A DNA stretch of 64,000 bases from positions 198,759 through 262,758 of the forward strand of contig CAVVFN010000007.1 of the NCBI GenBank assembly GCA_963747515.1, read 5' to 3'. The position numbers were made by a program, and so were the translations under genes. Positions 19,076-27,930 of the stretch are shown in pieces (positions within the stretch are counted from its first letter, which is position 1; each line of letters opens with the position of its first letter). Under the pieces are notes generated by a model. The model was not told the DNA's origin and did not search any database. It saw nothing but the letters and a program-made list of their open reading frames with translations. This DNA is from Mariniphaga sp963747515. Its GTDB lineage: Bacteria; Bacteroidota; Bacteroidia; Bacteroidales; Prolixibacteraceae.

Positions 19076-19087
19076 TACACAAAAAAG

Positions 19088-19480
19088 TCAGACATGGGTA
19101 AAAATACAAAATTTTAAAAAATAACCGGTAAAGTTAAACCTGATCTGCTGTGCCGGCAGAAAACCGGACAACCAAAAACTTACAAAACAGTTATCACCCC
19201 AGGGTAAATTGAATTGGAAATGCATTCTGCCGACGGATCCTGAGCCAGATTTGGAAGATTGGCAAAGCACAGGCAGCAATGTGCCTCTTCACCTGCAAAA
19301 GCCGATGGTACCATAATCAATCTCCAGATTGGGTAACGTTCCTTTGATCCCATGGTGGTAGTTGTATGAAGTAGCCGCATGGAAAGCTGCCTGAGTGGGC
19401 GTACTGTGCCCTGGGAAACCTATCTTGACAAAAGCTGTGTATGCCTTTAAAAAACTCAATTGTCAGCTTCATTTTCATCC
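19088..19480 (-). pseudogene. Decayed DUF6266-family gene
   Basis: Conceptual translation of the minus strand gives RMKMKLTIEFF, then after a frame change in a T-run AYTAFVKIGF, HAATSYNYHHGIKGTLPNLE and IDYGTIGFCR. A stop follows, then RGTLLPV in the same frame. This aligns over its length with the intact DUF6266 protein at 52233 (FKVTSDFL; SHNMKNGLSGEYPD; SRGPLPLP). The N-terminal ~45 residues and most of the C-terminal half are missing or unrecognisable. A frameshift, an in-frame TGA and truncation together make it a pseudogene. It is followed upstream by 11-bp tandem repeats. Confidence 0.7.
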
Positions 19481-19582
19481 TCATCGTCTGCTGAACAATT
19501 GTATTGGCATTCTTTTAACGCGCCGGCCTTGTCCGTAAATAACTGATGCCTCTCCAGAAACTTCCTGCGAATGATCAAAGTT

Positions 19583-19648
19583 AGTATGAAGCTAGTATGA
19601 AGCTAGTATAAAGCTAATATGAAGCTAACTTATGACTAACTTTGGACT
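19583..19648. repeat. Six 11-bp tandem repeats
   Basis: Unit AGTATGAAGCT occurs twice exactly (19583-19593, 19594-19604), followed by AGTATAAAGCT, AATATGAAGCT, AACTTATGACT and AACTTTGGACT, in strict 11-bp phase. It lies about 100 bp upstream of the DUF6266 remnant. The intact DUF6266 gene has a different 11-bp array at the same relative place. Confidence 0.85.
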
Positions 19649-19691
19649 ATATTTATATATAGAATTTACTAGAATAAAACTTACTTTTGTA

Positions 19692-19755
19692 GGTTAAAAA
19701 ATAGTATGAATCCGGCGGCACTTTTCAGTACCATCCGGAAAGTCTGCTTTTGAGT
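19692..19755. repeat. Direct repeat copy B flanking the decayed DUF6266 unit
   Basis: Counterpart of copy A at 19008-19072, same orientation. Both end in the exact string TCTGCTTTTGAGT. Together they bracket the DUF6266 remnant and the 11-bp array. Confidence 0.6.
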
Positions 19756-19900
19756 TAATGCTTTTCAATCTTTTAATAATCTTAGTGAAAAGCCGGGTAA
19801 AAGGCAATTGGGCTTTTCCCAATCCAGTTTCAATAATCCGGCAACAGATGATGAACTGCATCAATAAAATACCGGCAGGCTATAATCAGATGGAATCCGT

Positions 19901-19945
19901 ATAAAAACATGCAGGGAATCTGCTTTTCCAGCAAATTCCCTGCAT
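19901..19945 (-). terminator. Rho-independent terminator of the oligoendopeptidase gene
   Basis: ATGCAGGGAAT (19909-19919) and ATTCCCTGCAT (19935-19945) form a perfect 11-bp stem with an inner TGC/GCA pairing. On the minus strand it is followed by GTTTTTAT. It lies 31 bp beyond the pepF stop. Confidence 0.85.
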
Positions 19946-19975
19946 TAATTTATTGCTTCGGCCAGATCAGCCGGT

Positions 19976-21862
19976 TCAGTTTTTTTTCTTATCCAGGATG
20001 GTTTCAATTTCGTCCATTACCTTGTTCATGGCATCGATGGTTTTGTCGAACGGCTCTGAGGCTGTCATATCGACCCCGGCCTTTTTAAGCAGTTCAATGG
20101 GGTAGTCGGAGCCACCCGATGAAAGAAAAGCCAGGTAGTTTTCGAGTGCCTGTTTGTCGCCGCTCAAAACCTTTTCGGCCAGTGAAATGGAAGCTGTAAA
20201 AGATGTACTGTACTGGTAAACGTAAAAATCGTAATAAAAATGGGGGATATATGCCCATTCCATGTGCACGTAATCGTTTATATAACAAATATTTTTATCG
20301 TGCCCGTAATACCGTTCCACAATTTCGCCATAAATATCGGAGAAGGTGTCACCTGTTAGCGATTTCCCTGCTTCAGCTTCCTCATGAATCCGCAGTTCGA
20401 ATTCGGCAAACTGGGTCTGCCTGAAGAGCGTTCCCTTAAATCCATCGAGCCAGTTCATCAGCAGTGAAAGCTTCACATCATCGTTATCGATTCGGTCGAG
20501 CATGTAGTTGAACAGGAGTACTTCATTGAATGTGGAAGCCACTTCGGCAACAAAGGTGGTATAATCGGCAAGAGGGAAAGGCTGTGTTTTATTTGAATAG
20601 TAGCTGTGCATGGTATGTCCCAGTTCATGCGACAGTGTGCTTACATCGGAATAAAGATCGTTATAATTCAAAAGGATATAGGGGTGACCGTTGTAATCAG
20701 AGCCATTGGAGTAAGCCCCTGAACGTTTGCCTTCCGAGGGGTAAACATCAATCCACCGTTCGTTTAATGCCTTTTTAACCGTTGCCACATATTCTTCGCC
20801 CAGCGGTTTCAGCGACTCCAGAATCATTTCAGTTGCTTCGTCGTAGTTGTATTTCAAATCCAGGTCTTTTACAACCGGAGCATACAAGTCGAAGTATTTC
20901 AGAGTATCCACACCCAGCATTCTTTTCTTGATTTTGAGGTAGCGATGAAAAGCAGGTAGATTTTTGTTTACATTTTCAACCAATGAGTGGTAAACTTCCA
21001 CAGGGATGTTGTTCGGGTAAAGCGATGCCTTAAGCGATGATTCGTAATTACGTGCCCGGGCATTAAAAATCTGCGATTTAACATTACCGTAGAGCATTTC
21101 GCCATAGCTTCCGCTGAAACGGGAATAATTGTTCCAGTACGTTTCAAACACCCTGCGGCGGTCTTCACGGTTTGGCGATGCCCTGTAAAGGCCGTATTCG
21201 GCACTGCCGATATTAATTTTTTCGCCTGATGTTAACTCTACTTCAGGTTTTGGCATTTCTGCATTTGAGAACGTATTGTAAATGGAATGCGGAGTTCCCG
21301 TTACCATTCCTGCCAGTGCCATAATCCGTTCTTCCGCTTCGCTCAGCGTATGTTCCTTCATCCGGAACAGGTTCTCCAACCCCATACGGTAAACCTCGAG
21401 CCGGGGTTCTTCTTTTATAAACTTTTCAATTTTTTCCTGACCTGCTGATAAGATTTCCGGATTAAAAAAGGCAGCACGGGCTCCTAAATCGGAAAACAGC
21501 TGCTGAATTTCCTGCTTCATTCCATTGTATTTCATTTCCCGGGTATCGATATCCGATTTCATGGAAATGTAGCTGTAAATTTTGGCTGCCTTTTTCATCA
21601 GCTTCGAATTAAACTGCAATGCTTTCAAAAGATTGGAGGGCGACTCCGTCAGTGTTCCTTTAAACTGCTCAATCTCCCCAAGTTGGGATTTAAATCTTTC
21701 AACTTCCTGCCGCCATTCATCATCGGAAGCATACATATCGGAAAAGTTCCAGGTGTATTCTTCAGGAATTTCATTTCCGGATTTCTGCCCAAAAGCGCCC
21801 GGGAGTCCTATAAACAGAACGAGCACAAGCAGGCTAATTTTTAATTTTAAACTTTTTATCAT
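19976..21862 (-). CDS. pepF: Oligoendopeptidase F (M3 family zinc peptidase), exported
   Basis: I start at Met 21862, which gives a signal peptide (KISLLVLVLFIGLPGAFGQ); the frame is open to 21946 but that extension is not peptide-like. About 628 residues. The zinc site STLSHELGHTMHSYY has HExxH, with the third ligand Glu expected in the following EVASTFNE stretch. Lengths and motifs match PepF/M3B. The signal peptide implies a periplasmic role in cleaving imported oligopeptides, unlike cytoplasmic PepF of Firmicutes. Single gene with its own terminator. Confidence 0.92.
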   Translation of the reverse strand: MIKSLKLKISLLVLVLFIGLPGAFGQKSGNEIPEEYTWNFSDMYASDDEWRQEVERFKSQLGEIEQFKGTLTESPSNLLKALQFNSKLMKKAAKIYSYISMKSDIDTREMKYNGMKQEIQQLFSDLGARAAFFNPEILSAGQEKIEKFIKEEPRLEVYRMGLENLFRMKEHTLSEAEERIMALAGMVTGTPHSIYNTFSNAEMPKPEVELTSGEKINIGSAEYGLYRASPNREDRRRVFETYWNNYSRFSGSYGEMLYGNVKSQIFNARARNYESSLKASLYPNNIPVEVYHSLVENVNKNLPAFHRYLKIKKRMLGVDTLKYFDLYAPVVKDLDLKYNYDEATEMILESLKPLGEEYVATVKKALNERWIDVYPSEGKRSGAYSNGSDYNGHPYILLNYNDLYSDVSTLSHELGHTMHSYYSNKTQPFPLADYTTFVAEVASTFNEVLLFNYMLDRIDNDDVKLSLLMNWLDGFKGTLFRQTQFAEFELRIHEEAEAGKSLTGDTFSDIYGEIVERYYGHDKNICYINDYVHMEWAYIPHFYYDFYVYQYSTSFTASISLAEKVLSGDKQALENYLAFLSSGGSDYPIELLKKAGVDMTASEPFDKTIDAMNKVMDEIETILDKKKN

Positions 21863-22118
21863 AGTTGTACACTGTTTAAGATGATCTAACAATTCGGATT
21901 TGCAAATTAAACTAAAAACTGCAATAAAATGACAGGATAATGTCATGGTTCTTATATTGAAAGCAGAATATGGCGGATATTTAATCAGTTTTAATACTGC
22001 AGCAGCCTTAATTGCAGTAATTGCCCGGAGGAAACCGATGTGGATAGCACAGTAGCAGATCTGAATCCGTTACAGGCACAGCCATAATGGGAAGGCTGAG
22101 AAAAGCATCATACAGGTT

Positions 22119-22152
22119 GTTGCATAGAGGCAATTTATTGCCTCTATGCAAC
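22119..22152. repeat. Perfect 16-bp-arm palindrome
   Basis: GTTGCATAGAGGCAAT (22119-22134) and ATTGCCTCTATGCAAC (22137-22152) are perfect complements around a TT. Outside them ACAGGTT (22112-22118) and AACCTGT near 22164-22170 also pair, the latter overlapping the end of the next gene. There is no T-run on either side, so it is not a standard terminator. It lies 11 bp from the stop of the gene at 22163 and could protect the 3' end of its mRNA or be a dispersed palindrome. Confidence 0.8.
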
Positions 22153-22162
22153 AAAATAAGGC

Positions 22163-23053
22163 TTAACCTGTAATTTCTTCAAGGAATTCACGGGTTTTTC
22201 GGGCCTCAGAAATAAGGTATTCATTTTCACCTGTGTTGAGGCATTCTACCACAAGTGGGCCAGATTTAAAACCACCCTTGCGCATGCGGGAAAATAACTC
22301 AGGAAAATCAACCATTCCGGTTCCAGGTGTAACATTAACATCCCGGGGCATACGAAAATCTTTTACACACATGCCGGTCAGGATATCAGCAACGTCACCA
22401 ACATCATTAACAGGATTTATATCACCATTGGAGTAAAAATAAATATTCCCCGGATCGTACCACAGTGTAAAGTTTTTATGTCCTACATTTTCAATACGCA
22501 TGCGGCATTCAGCTCCGGTAGCATTGGTACCCCCATGCGGTTTAAGATTTAGCTCTACATTTTTACTGTCCGCATAATCACAGCATTCGGCTATAACTTT
22601 ATAATATTCATCCACATATTCAGGATCAGAAATTCCGTTTAACATCAGATTCGGACAATTGCAGGCAGCACTGTTATCAATAAGTCGTTTTAATCCGGCA
22701 ATGCTTTCCATCACCGATAGGTTTTTGTCGAAGGAGTGGCCCGATATGGAGATGATGTTTAACCCGCGGGATTTTGCTTCCTCATAAATTTTTAACGATT
22801 CTTCAACAGAAGTATCCTGTCCGATTATTCTTCCTCCCTTGTGCGACATGAGTCCAACATGCTTATATCCTGCCTCTGCAATACTGTCGAATGCTACATG
22901 ATAGTCCATTTTACCCCATGGGCGGGTATAAATACCGATTTGCCGGTTTGATTTGCTGCAAGCATTTCCCAATGTGACGGCAGTAGCAGCTATAGCTACC
23001 TTGCCAATAAAATGACGACGCGTCATTAAATTTTTAGATTCCTGGTTTTTCAA
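22163..23053 (-). CDS. Tat-exported sugar phosphate isomerase/epimerase-like TIM-barrel protein
   Basis: 296 residues with a Tat signal (MTRRHFIGKVAIAATAVTLGNACSK) and probable lipid Cys. The TIM-barrel core shows IGIYTRPWGKMDY, GLNIISISGHSF, ELNLKPHGGTNATG, TLWYDPGNIYFYSNGD and VVECLNTGEN; the His, Asp and Glu residues match xylose-isomerase-like metal sites. It is a distant paralogue of the protein at 1573. The next upstream genes in the same direction are a beta-helix protein and a transglutaminase-like protein, suggesting one glycan-processing transcript. Confidence 0.85.
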   Translation of the reverse strand: MKNQESKNLMTRRHFIGKVAIAATAVTLGNACSKSNRQIGIYTRPWGKMDYHVAFDSIAEAGYKHVGLMSHKGGRIIGQDTSVEESLKIYEEAKSRGLNIISISGHSFDKNLSVMESIAGLKRLIDNSAACNCPNLMLNGISDPEYVDEYYKVIAECCDYADSKNVELNLKPHGGTNATGAECRMRIENVGHKNFTLWYDPGNIYFYSNGDINPVNDVGDVADILTGMCVKDFRMPRDVNVTPGTGMVDFPELFSRMRKGGFKSGPLVVECLNTGENEYLISEARKTREFLEEITG

Positions 23054-23116
23054 TGGATTAAATTTTTAGTTTTTAAATTCAGATTAATATTCACATTATG
23101 TTAATTCATAAGTTCA

Positions 23117-23725
23117 TTACCTGTCACGGGGTCCGTAATGGGGGAATGCTTTACCCGATTCATATGCACCCATATCGGGAGCTTTTCCTGCGAAATCGTC
23201 GTTGATGTTTGGCAGAATCAGGCCCGCATCTGCAGCACCCGATTCCGGATCAATGCGCAAATCCTGGGGTTGACGTTCAGGAAAAACAGGATCGGGAAAT
23301 TCTACATCTGATGCAAATACATCCATATCAACCTTTACACAATTGCCGGCATTGGTCAGCTTCTGAAGACCTTCAATAGTATTGAACCGTTTATTGCCGA
23401 TTACTCCGGCAAATGGTGTGTTCACTGTACCGACTGCATTGTAATCAAAAGTACAGGTATTATTGTAACCCGGCAGAGAAACAGCCAACCCTTCACCTCC
23501 GGAATAGCGTCCTTTTTTTCCTCCACCCGAACCTCCAATACACAGGTTATTGAGCCAGACCGTTCTGAAATAAGATTCTTGTCCGTGAGGCTGATAGAGG
23601 CCATCGCCTGCTTTAACAACTGTATTGTGCAAAATAATATCGCCATAACTTCCGCGGGTAATTTTAAAAGGTGCCATTGCAATGTTGTACATCGAATTCC
23701 GGATAAAATAAGCAGGTCCTCCCAA
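23117..23725 (-). CDS. Right-handed beta-helix protein, 3' part (frameshifted)
   Basis: 202 residues beginning GGPAYFIRNSMYN and continuing the parallel beta-helix repeats of the gene at 23664 (YGDIILHNTVVKAG, TFDYNAVGTVN). It ends in PDMGAYESG, a typical C-terminal motif of secreted beta-helix proteins. On its own it has no signal. The break with the upstream part lies near 23718-23724 in the sequence CTTGGGAGGACC, where removal of one G restores PGLGGPAYF. Confidence 0.8.
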   Translation of the reverse strand: MGGPAYFIRNSMYNIAMAPFKITRGSYGDIILHNTVVKAGDGLYQPHGQESYFRTVWLNNLCIGGSGGGKKGRYSGGEGLAVSLPGYNNTCTFDYNAVGTVNTPFAGVIGNKRFNTIEGLQKLTNAGNCVKVDMDVFASDVEFPDPVFPERQPQDLRIDPESGAADAGLILPNINDDFAGKAPDMGAYESGKAFPHYGPRDR

Positions 23726-24842
23726 GCCCGGGCTGTGAACTCACACCCATTCCGCAATTTGTTATTCTGTTATTCATTATCCGGCAGTTTCCCATCGAAA
23801 AGTCGGCTTCAATTCCGTCGTCAGGGCATTCCGAAACATCGTTGTTATAAATATCAATGCATCGTTGATCGTAAACCCACAAATCTTCCATTGTTGAAAT
23901 TCCATCTCTGAAACCTGAAACACGATTGTGGCAAATAACATTTCCCGGGCCTGTGAGTTCAATACCTTCTCCTATATTTGCAGGGCCACCCCATATGCTG
24001 CCTGAACCTACAGTTTCATTTACCCAGGGAATTTTGTAGCGTACAGTATTATCCGCAACATAACAATTCATGCATCCGGGTTGCTGTTGGGCTACAATAC
24101 CAAATTGAGATTCGACAGTACAAAATTGTACAGCTACATTTTCGGCCCATCTCAATTCTACAGGCCCCCAAATGGTAAGACCATCAATTATAACATGTTT
24201 TCGATTTTCAAGATTGACGGAATTAAATGTACTTCCAACTACCGGGTGTGAATTATCGGCACGTAAAACTACAGGCTTATCTGGTTCTCCGTCAACAGGC
24301 ATGTCAAATGATCCATAAAAACCAGGACTTAACAAAAAGACATCTCCGGGCTCGGCTTTCAATACAGCAACGTTAAGTGTATTTGGATTTACTTTAATAA
24401 CCCGGGCATTTTCAGCTTCCTTTGGTACAGGACGTGTACGTGCTTTAATCGTCCGGGTATCCTTTCCTCCGTCTGGATCATTCAGTTCCAGTCGAATTTC
24501 ATACTCAGTATCAGGTATGAGGTTGAAAATGCTGCCTGAATGTTTGTTTTTCCAATAGTACGTTGGTTTGGTGTGGTTCCCTGAATTACCCTCCGGAACC
24601 CGGATCAACGGCATGGCGTTTAACCAATCGTTATCACCAGTTTTCCTGTAAAAAACCTTTACTTCACCATTCTGATTGTCGTCACCTTCAATATGCCATT
24701 CAACTGCAAGGCAGTTAAGTGTTGGGTAGGGAGAATTTATTTCACCCGGGATGGTTTCATTCTGAGAGGCCCGGAAGGAAAACAGGAAGAATAACGCCAG
24801 CAGAAATAAGGGAATTAATAAATTCTGTTTATTGGTAATCAT
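23664..24842 (-). CDS. Right-handed beta-helix protein, 5' part (frameshifted)
   Basis: A hydrophobic leader (LLIPLFLLALFFLFSF) is followed by a fibronectin-III-like domain (TLNCLAVEWHIEGD, FNLIPDTEYEIRLELNDPDGG). Then come beta-helix coils with Asn ladders and IIDGLTIWG, as in pectate-lyase-fold proteins. The frame derails after GMGVSSQPGLG. With the 3' part the full protein would be about 575 residues plus one extra base. It probably binds or cleaves an acidic polysaccharide; no catalytic set can be named. It is 44 bp downstream of the transglutaminase-like gene. Confidence 0.8.
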   Translation of the reverse strand: MITNKQNLLIPLFLLALFFLFSFRASQNETIPGEINSPYPTLNCLAVEWHIEGDDNQNGEVKVFYRKTGDNDWLNAMPLIRVPEGNSGNHTKPTYYWKNKHSGSIFNLIPDTEYEIRLELNDPDGGKDTRTIKARTRPVPKEAENARVIKVNPNTLNVAVLKAEPGDVFLLSPGFYGSFDMPVDGEPDKPVVLRADNSHPVVGSTFNSVNLENRKHVIIDGLTIWGPVELRWAENVAVQFCTVESQFGIVAQQQPGCMNCYVADNTVRYKIPWVNETVGSGSIWGGPANIGEGIELTGPGNVICHNRVSGFRDGISTMEDLWVYDQRCIDIYNNDVSECPDDGIEADFSMGNCRIMNNRITNCGMGVSSQPGLGRTCLFYPEFDVQHCNGTF

Positions 24843-24886
24843 AGGTAAAAAATTTATTTTAACAGGTTGCAGAAAAACCTTTCTAA

Positions 24887-26500
24887 TTATTTTTGTACTG
24901 TAAATCTATATATTTCGCTCCAGTCACTCCATGCACCACGATTGTCCTGAGCCTTTACTTTCCAGTAGTAAGTGGTATCCTTGTTGAGCCAGCCTTCAGG
25001 CAGCTTCCACTCCGGTTTACCGGAATCCGTTTCTTTGAACAATGCGGTTGCAACCGGCCACCGGCATAAAGGATCAAAGCTGAGCAAAACAGAATAATTT
25101 ATAATTGAATCTTCTTTATCTTCATCAACAGCCTTTTGCCACTTGAATACCGGTGTCAGGGTTTCTATTGTTTCATCATTGGAAGGATACCTGGAGCCAT
25201 CGGGCATTACCGGAGGCACATTATCGTTACGTTCATGCCAGATGTGCGTTATTTTTACTTTATGTTCCCCCGGGGTTTCATCCCGGTAGCGAATAATATT
25301 TTTGCCTTTTGAAAGTGCTGGCAGTGAATTGGGATTCACCTGGATATCGGTTACCAGTTCAATGGCCTCCAATCCGCTTTGAGTTGGGGGATTATTGTTT
25401 TCATTTGCCGTAAAATTAAACTCCACTTCATAATCGTGGCGTCCTCTTTCTCCGGAAGGAAACAACAGTTTATCCAGGTTAATTTCTGCATCGATAAAAC
25501 CGGTTACACCATCAGGGACACTCCATGCACGGCTGGAAACAGGTCCTGTGGTGCTGCCGACAATGGCCGACAGACGGTCCCACTCAGAGGCTGCCCCACG
25601 ATATAAAGTAGCTTTAATATTGCCTCCAAGAATGGTATAAGGTGTTTCAACAGATAGAATTGCCCTTTCAGGTAAATCATAAATGCCACCTTGTTTGTTA
25701 CGGACATGGACAGCAGGAGACTGGCCGTTATTCACTTCGAATAAGGGAGCCTGATTCTTATTGAAAAACGAAGGAGCTACCTTTGATTTGAGATCGGGTT
25801 TCCAGATAATTTTTCCATCTCCGTAACGAATGGGCTTTGCCCATTCATTTCCATTTTCCAGACTTCGGTTATGGCGCTCATAGTCGTAATATTTTTCACC
25901 ACCTTTCCAATTTCGGATTAATTTTTCTCCCGGGCGAAGTGTCATGGCCATGTTGTGCGATTCATAAGTAAAACGGTCATAGCCCGTTTGAATGTAGCAA
26001 AAGTCAGGGCCATGGTAATAACGGTAACCTCTGGTTTTTATACCATCCTGGGAGACTTTTGGATTCCCTCCCTCTGCATCGGTATAAATAGCTCTCACAG
26101 CTTTATTCCGGCCTGAAAATTTTGTCAGTGCTGCTCCGTCACTCGTTCCACCGCTTATTTTTTGATCTTCCCAAAGCTGTTCTACAGATGCAACGGTGCG
26201 GTTGTCATCAGCCAGATAGTAAAGACCTATGTCGCTGTCAAGCATATGCCAGGCATTGTTGTAATAGGCTTCTGTAATGGTATGATGCCAGGCTTCCCAT
26301 ACCCGTGCCGGTACTCCGACAGCACGGCATAGTGAGGTAAACACTGTACTGTGATAGGCGCAGTTTGCATATCCATATATATTCATTGCTATCACAGGAT
26401 TATGGCATTCCCTGTCGCCGGGGGAATCGAGGTGATGGAAATTCAGGCGGATAAAATCAAAGACAGCCAATGCCTTCTCCTCATCTGTTACTGCAACCAC
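24887..26500 (-). CDS. Transglutaminase-like secreted protein, 3' part (frameshifted)
   Basis: 537 residues. The transglutaminase-like Cys-His-Asp triad is visible: GYANCAYHSTVFTSLC with the nucleophile Cys, WEAWHHTITEAYY with His, and WHMLDSDIGLYY with Asp. A long beta-rich middle follows, and a C-terminal Fn3-like domain (TPVFKWQKAVDED; YYWKVKAQDNRGAWSDWSEIYRF, split here) suited to carbohydrate or wall binding. The true start is in the preceding 26481-26762 frame; the Met at 26500 is internal. Confidence 0.8.
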   Translation of the reverse strand: MVAVTDEEKALAVFDFIRLNFHHLDSPGDRECHNPVIAMNIYGYANCAYHSTVFTSLCRAVGVPARVWEAWHHTITEAYYNNAWHMLDSDIGLYYLADDNRTVASVEQLWEDQKISGGTSDGAALTKFSGRNKAVRAIYTDAEGGNPKVSQDGIKTRGYRYYHGPDFCYIQTGYDRFTYESHNMAMTLRPGEKLIRNWKGGEKYYDYERHNRSLENGNEWAKPIRYGDGKIIWKPDLKSKVAPSFFNKNQAPLFEVNNGQSPAVHVRNKQGGIYDLPERAILSVETPYTILGGNIKATLYRGAASEWDRLSAIVGSTTGPVSSRAWSVPDGVTGFIDAEINLDKLLFPSGERGRHDYEVEFNFTANENNNPPTQSGLEAIELVTDIQVNPNSLPALSKGKNIIRYRDETPGEHKVKITHIWHERNDNVPPVMPDGSRYPSNDETIETLTPVFKWQKAVDEDKEDSIINYSVLLSFDPLCRWPVATALFKETDSGKPEWKLPEGWLNKDTTYYWKVKAQDNRGAWSDWSEIYRFTVQK

Positions 26501-26762
26501 GTGTGATTTCGCTTGCCAGACTCTCCAAATCGAACCAGTCGTACTTGCCGTTGACTGTAATCCTGGGATTGATTATCGGAGAATCGCCAAAGTTTTCAAT
26601 TATAATTGACTTATTGAGGGGGTCACGGCTGCCGTTAACTTCAATTTCATATGTGTAGTCGTTCACAGTTATTATCTGAGAATATTCCTTTACCTGCCCC
26701 GAAGCAGCAGTGAAACAAAAACAAAAGGCGATAAAAATCTGCAGGATATTGATTTTATTCAT
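26481..26762 (-). CDS. Transglutaminase-like secreted protein, 5' part with signal peptide
   Basis: 93 residues: signal peptide (MNKINILQIFIAFCFCFTAASGQ) and the beginning of the mature domain (ITVNDYTYEIEVNGS, INPRITVNGKYDWFDLESLA). At ASEITR the frame is lost; the next frame gives VVAVTDEEKALAVFDFIR. One extra base near 26487-26492 explains the break, giving a 625-residue whole. It heads the presumed operon down to 22163. A promoter element is visible 24 bp upstream of the ATG. Confidence 0.8.
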   Translation of the reverse strand: MNKINILQIFIAFCFCFTAASGQVKEYSQIITVNDYTYEIEVNGSRDPLNKSIIIENFGDSPIINPRITVNGKYDWFDLESLASEITRGCSNR

Positions 26763-26785
26763 AATGTCGGGTTTAATTGTTTATC

Positions 26786-26793
26786 CAAAATTA
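26786..26793 (-). promoter_or_regulatory. Bacteroidota -7 element (TAATTTTG)
   Basis: On the minus strand TAATTTTG matches the TAnnTTTG consensus exactly and ends 24 bp before the ATG at 26762. No convincing -33 TTTG lies at the usual distance, so confidence is low. Confidence 0.35.
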
Positions 26794-26954
26794 GGAAATA
26801 TTTTTGAGTGAACTATCAGTTGGAAACTATTACCTTTTAAAAGCTTGTGGTGAAAAGCTAATTTTTCGATGAAGGCATTCGTTTCCGGGTACAAAAGATT
26901 TACAATGAATTTTCATTCCCTGCTGCAATCAGGAAACAGTATTCCAACCGGCTA

Positions 26955-27917
26955 CTACTTTTGGTACTTTTTGTAAACTTCCGGTTTACGGTAGGTGGGA
27001 CCATAAATCTTATATGTGTCTCTGACCATTTTAAGAAAATTTAGATCAACTTCTCCCACCAGAATACCTTCTCTTTCCTGTCCTCCAAAAAGAACATTTC
27101 CTCTTGGGTCAATTAACATGCTGTCGCCATTATTATAAGGGTGTGCAAAATTAACCCGGCATACATAAAATTGATTTTCCAGTGCTCTCAGCCTGAAAAG
27201 CCATCTGTTCATTTCGCTGCTGAAGCCATTGGTACAATATGGGACGAAAAGGATATCGGCTCCTTCAAGCATAGTTATCCTGGCACTTTCCGGAACCTGA
27301 ATATCGTAGCAAATATTAATGCCTATTTTTAAGGAATTATCTTTTATTATTATTTCAAATGCCTTGAATTCAGTTCCAGGACTGATCCCTGAGTAAACCA
27401 TCCAATCCTGAAGGTGCACTTTACTGTACTTCCCGATAATCATGCCGTCAGGACCAATTAAAATGCATGTATTGTAAATTTCTCTCCCTCTCAATTCCTC
27501 ATACCCTGTTACGATATAGATTCCGGCTTCCTTTGCGAGTTCAGAAAATTTTTGGCTGTATGTTCCCGGAATGGATTCAGCAACAGATCTAATTCTATCC
27601 AGTTCCTTATGATATTCTTCATCCGATCTGTCAGGATTTGGAAATATTCTGGGATATCCGGTAAGTGCGCATTCAGGCAGACAGACAATATCTGCACCCA
27701 TTGAAGCTGCCTCCCGAATCATTGTTGCAGCTTTAATGAAGTTTGCCTCTTTATCAAACTTAACTGCATTCATTTGAATGGCTGCAACTTTAATGATCGG
27801 ATTTCCCATCAAAGCCGCAGAACCTGTAATTCCATTTATGCATAGAATCAACAGGTATTTAAAAAGAGGCATACTAAATCGATTTTTCATCTTTAAAAGT
27901 CTGCAGAATGTTTTCAT
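26955..27917 (-). CDS. Nitrilase-superfamily carbon-nitrogen hydrolase, exported
   Basis: 320 residues. A basic N-terminus and hydrophobic segment (FKYLLILCINGITGSA) look like a signal peptide or anchor. The Glu-Lys-Cys triad is intact: LPECALTGYPR (with an upstream catalytic Glu near the N-terminus), KYSKVHLQDW, and GINICYDIQVPES with the nucleophile Cys. The family cleaves amide or nitrile C-N bonds. It is 13 bp from a second nitrilase-like gene, so the two are surely co-transcribed. The substrate is unknown. Confidence 0.85.
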   Translation of the reverse strand: MKTFCRLLKMKNRFSMPLFKYLLILCINGITGSAALMGNPIIKVAAIQMNAVKFDKEANFIKAATMIREAASMGADIVCLPECALTGYPRIFPNPDRSDEEYHKELDRIRSVAESIPGTYSQKFSELAKEAGIYIVTGYEELRGREIYNTCILIGPDGMIIGKYSKVHLQDWMVYSGISPGTEFKAFEIIIKDNSLKIGINICYDIQVPESARITMLEGADILFVPYCTNGFSSEMNRWLFRLRALENQFYVCRVNFAHPYNNGDSMLIDPRGNVLFGGQEREGILVGEVDLNFLKMVRDTYKIYGPTYRKPEVYKKYQK

Positions 27918-27930
27918 GTATGTTTAATAA

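Noticed and set aside
19583..19648. Possible CRISPR array
   Set aside because: Units are 11 bp and contiguous, with no spacers and no cas genes.
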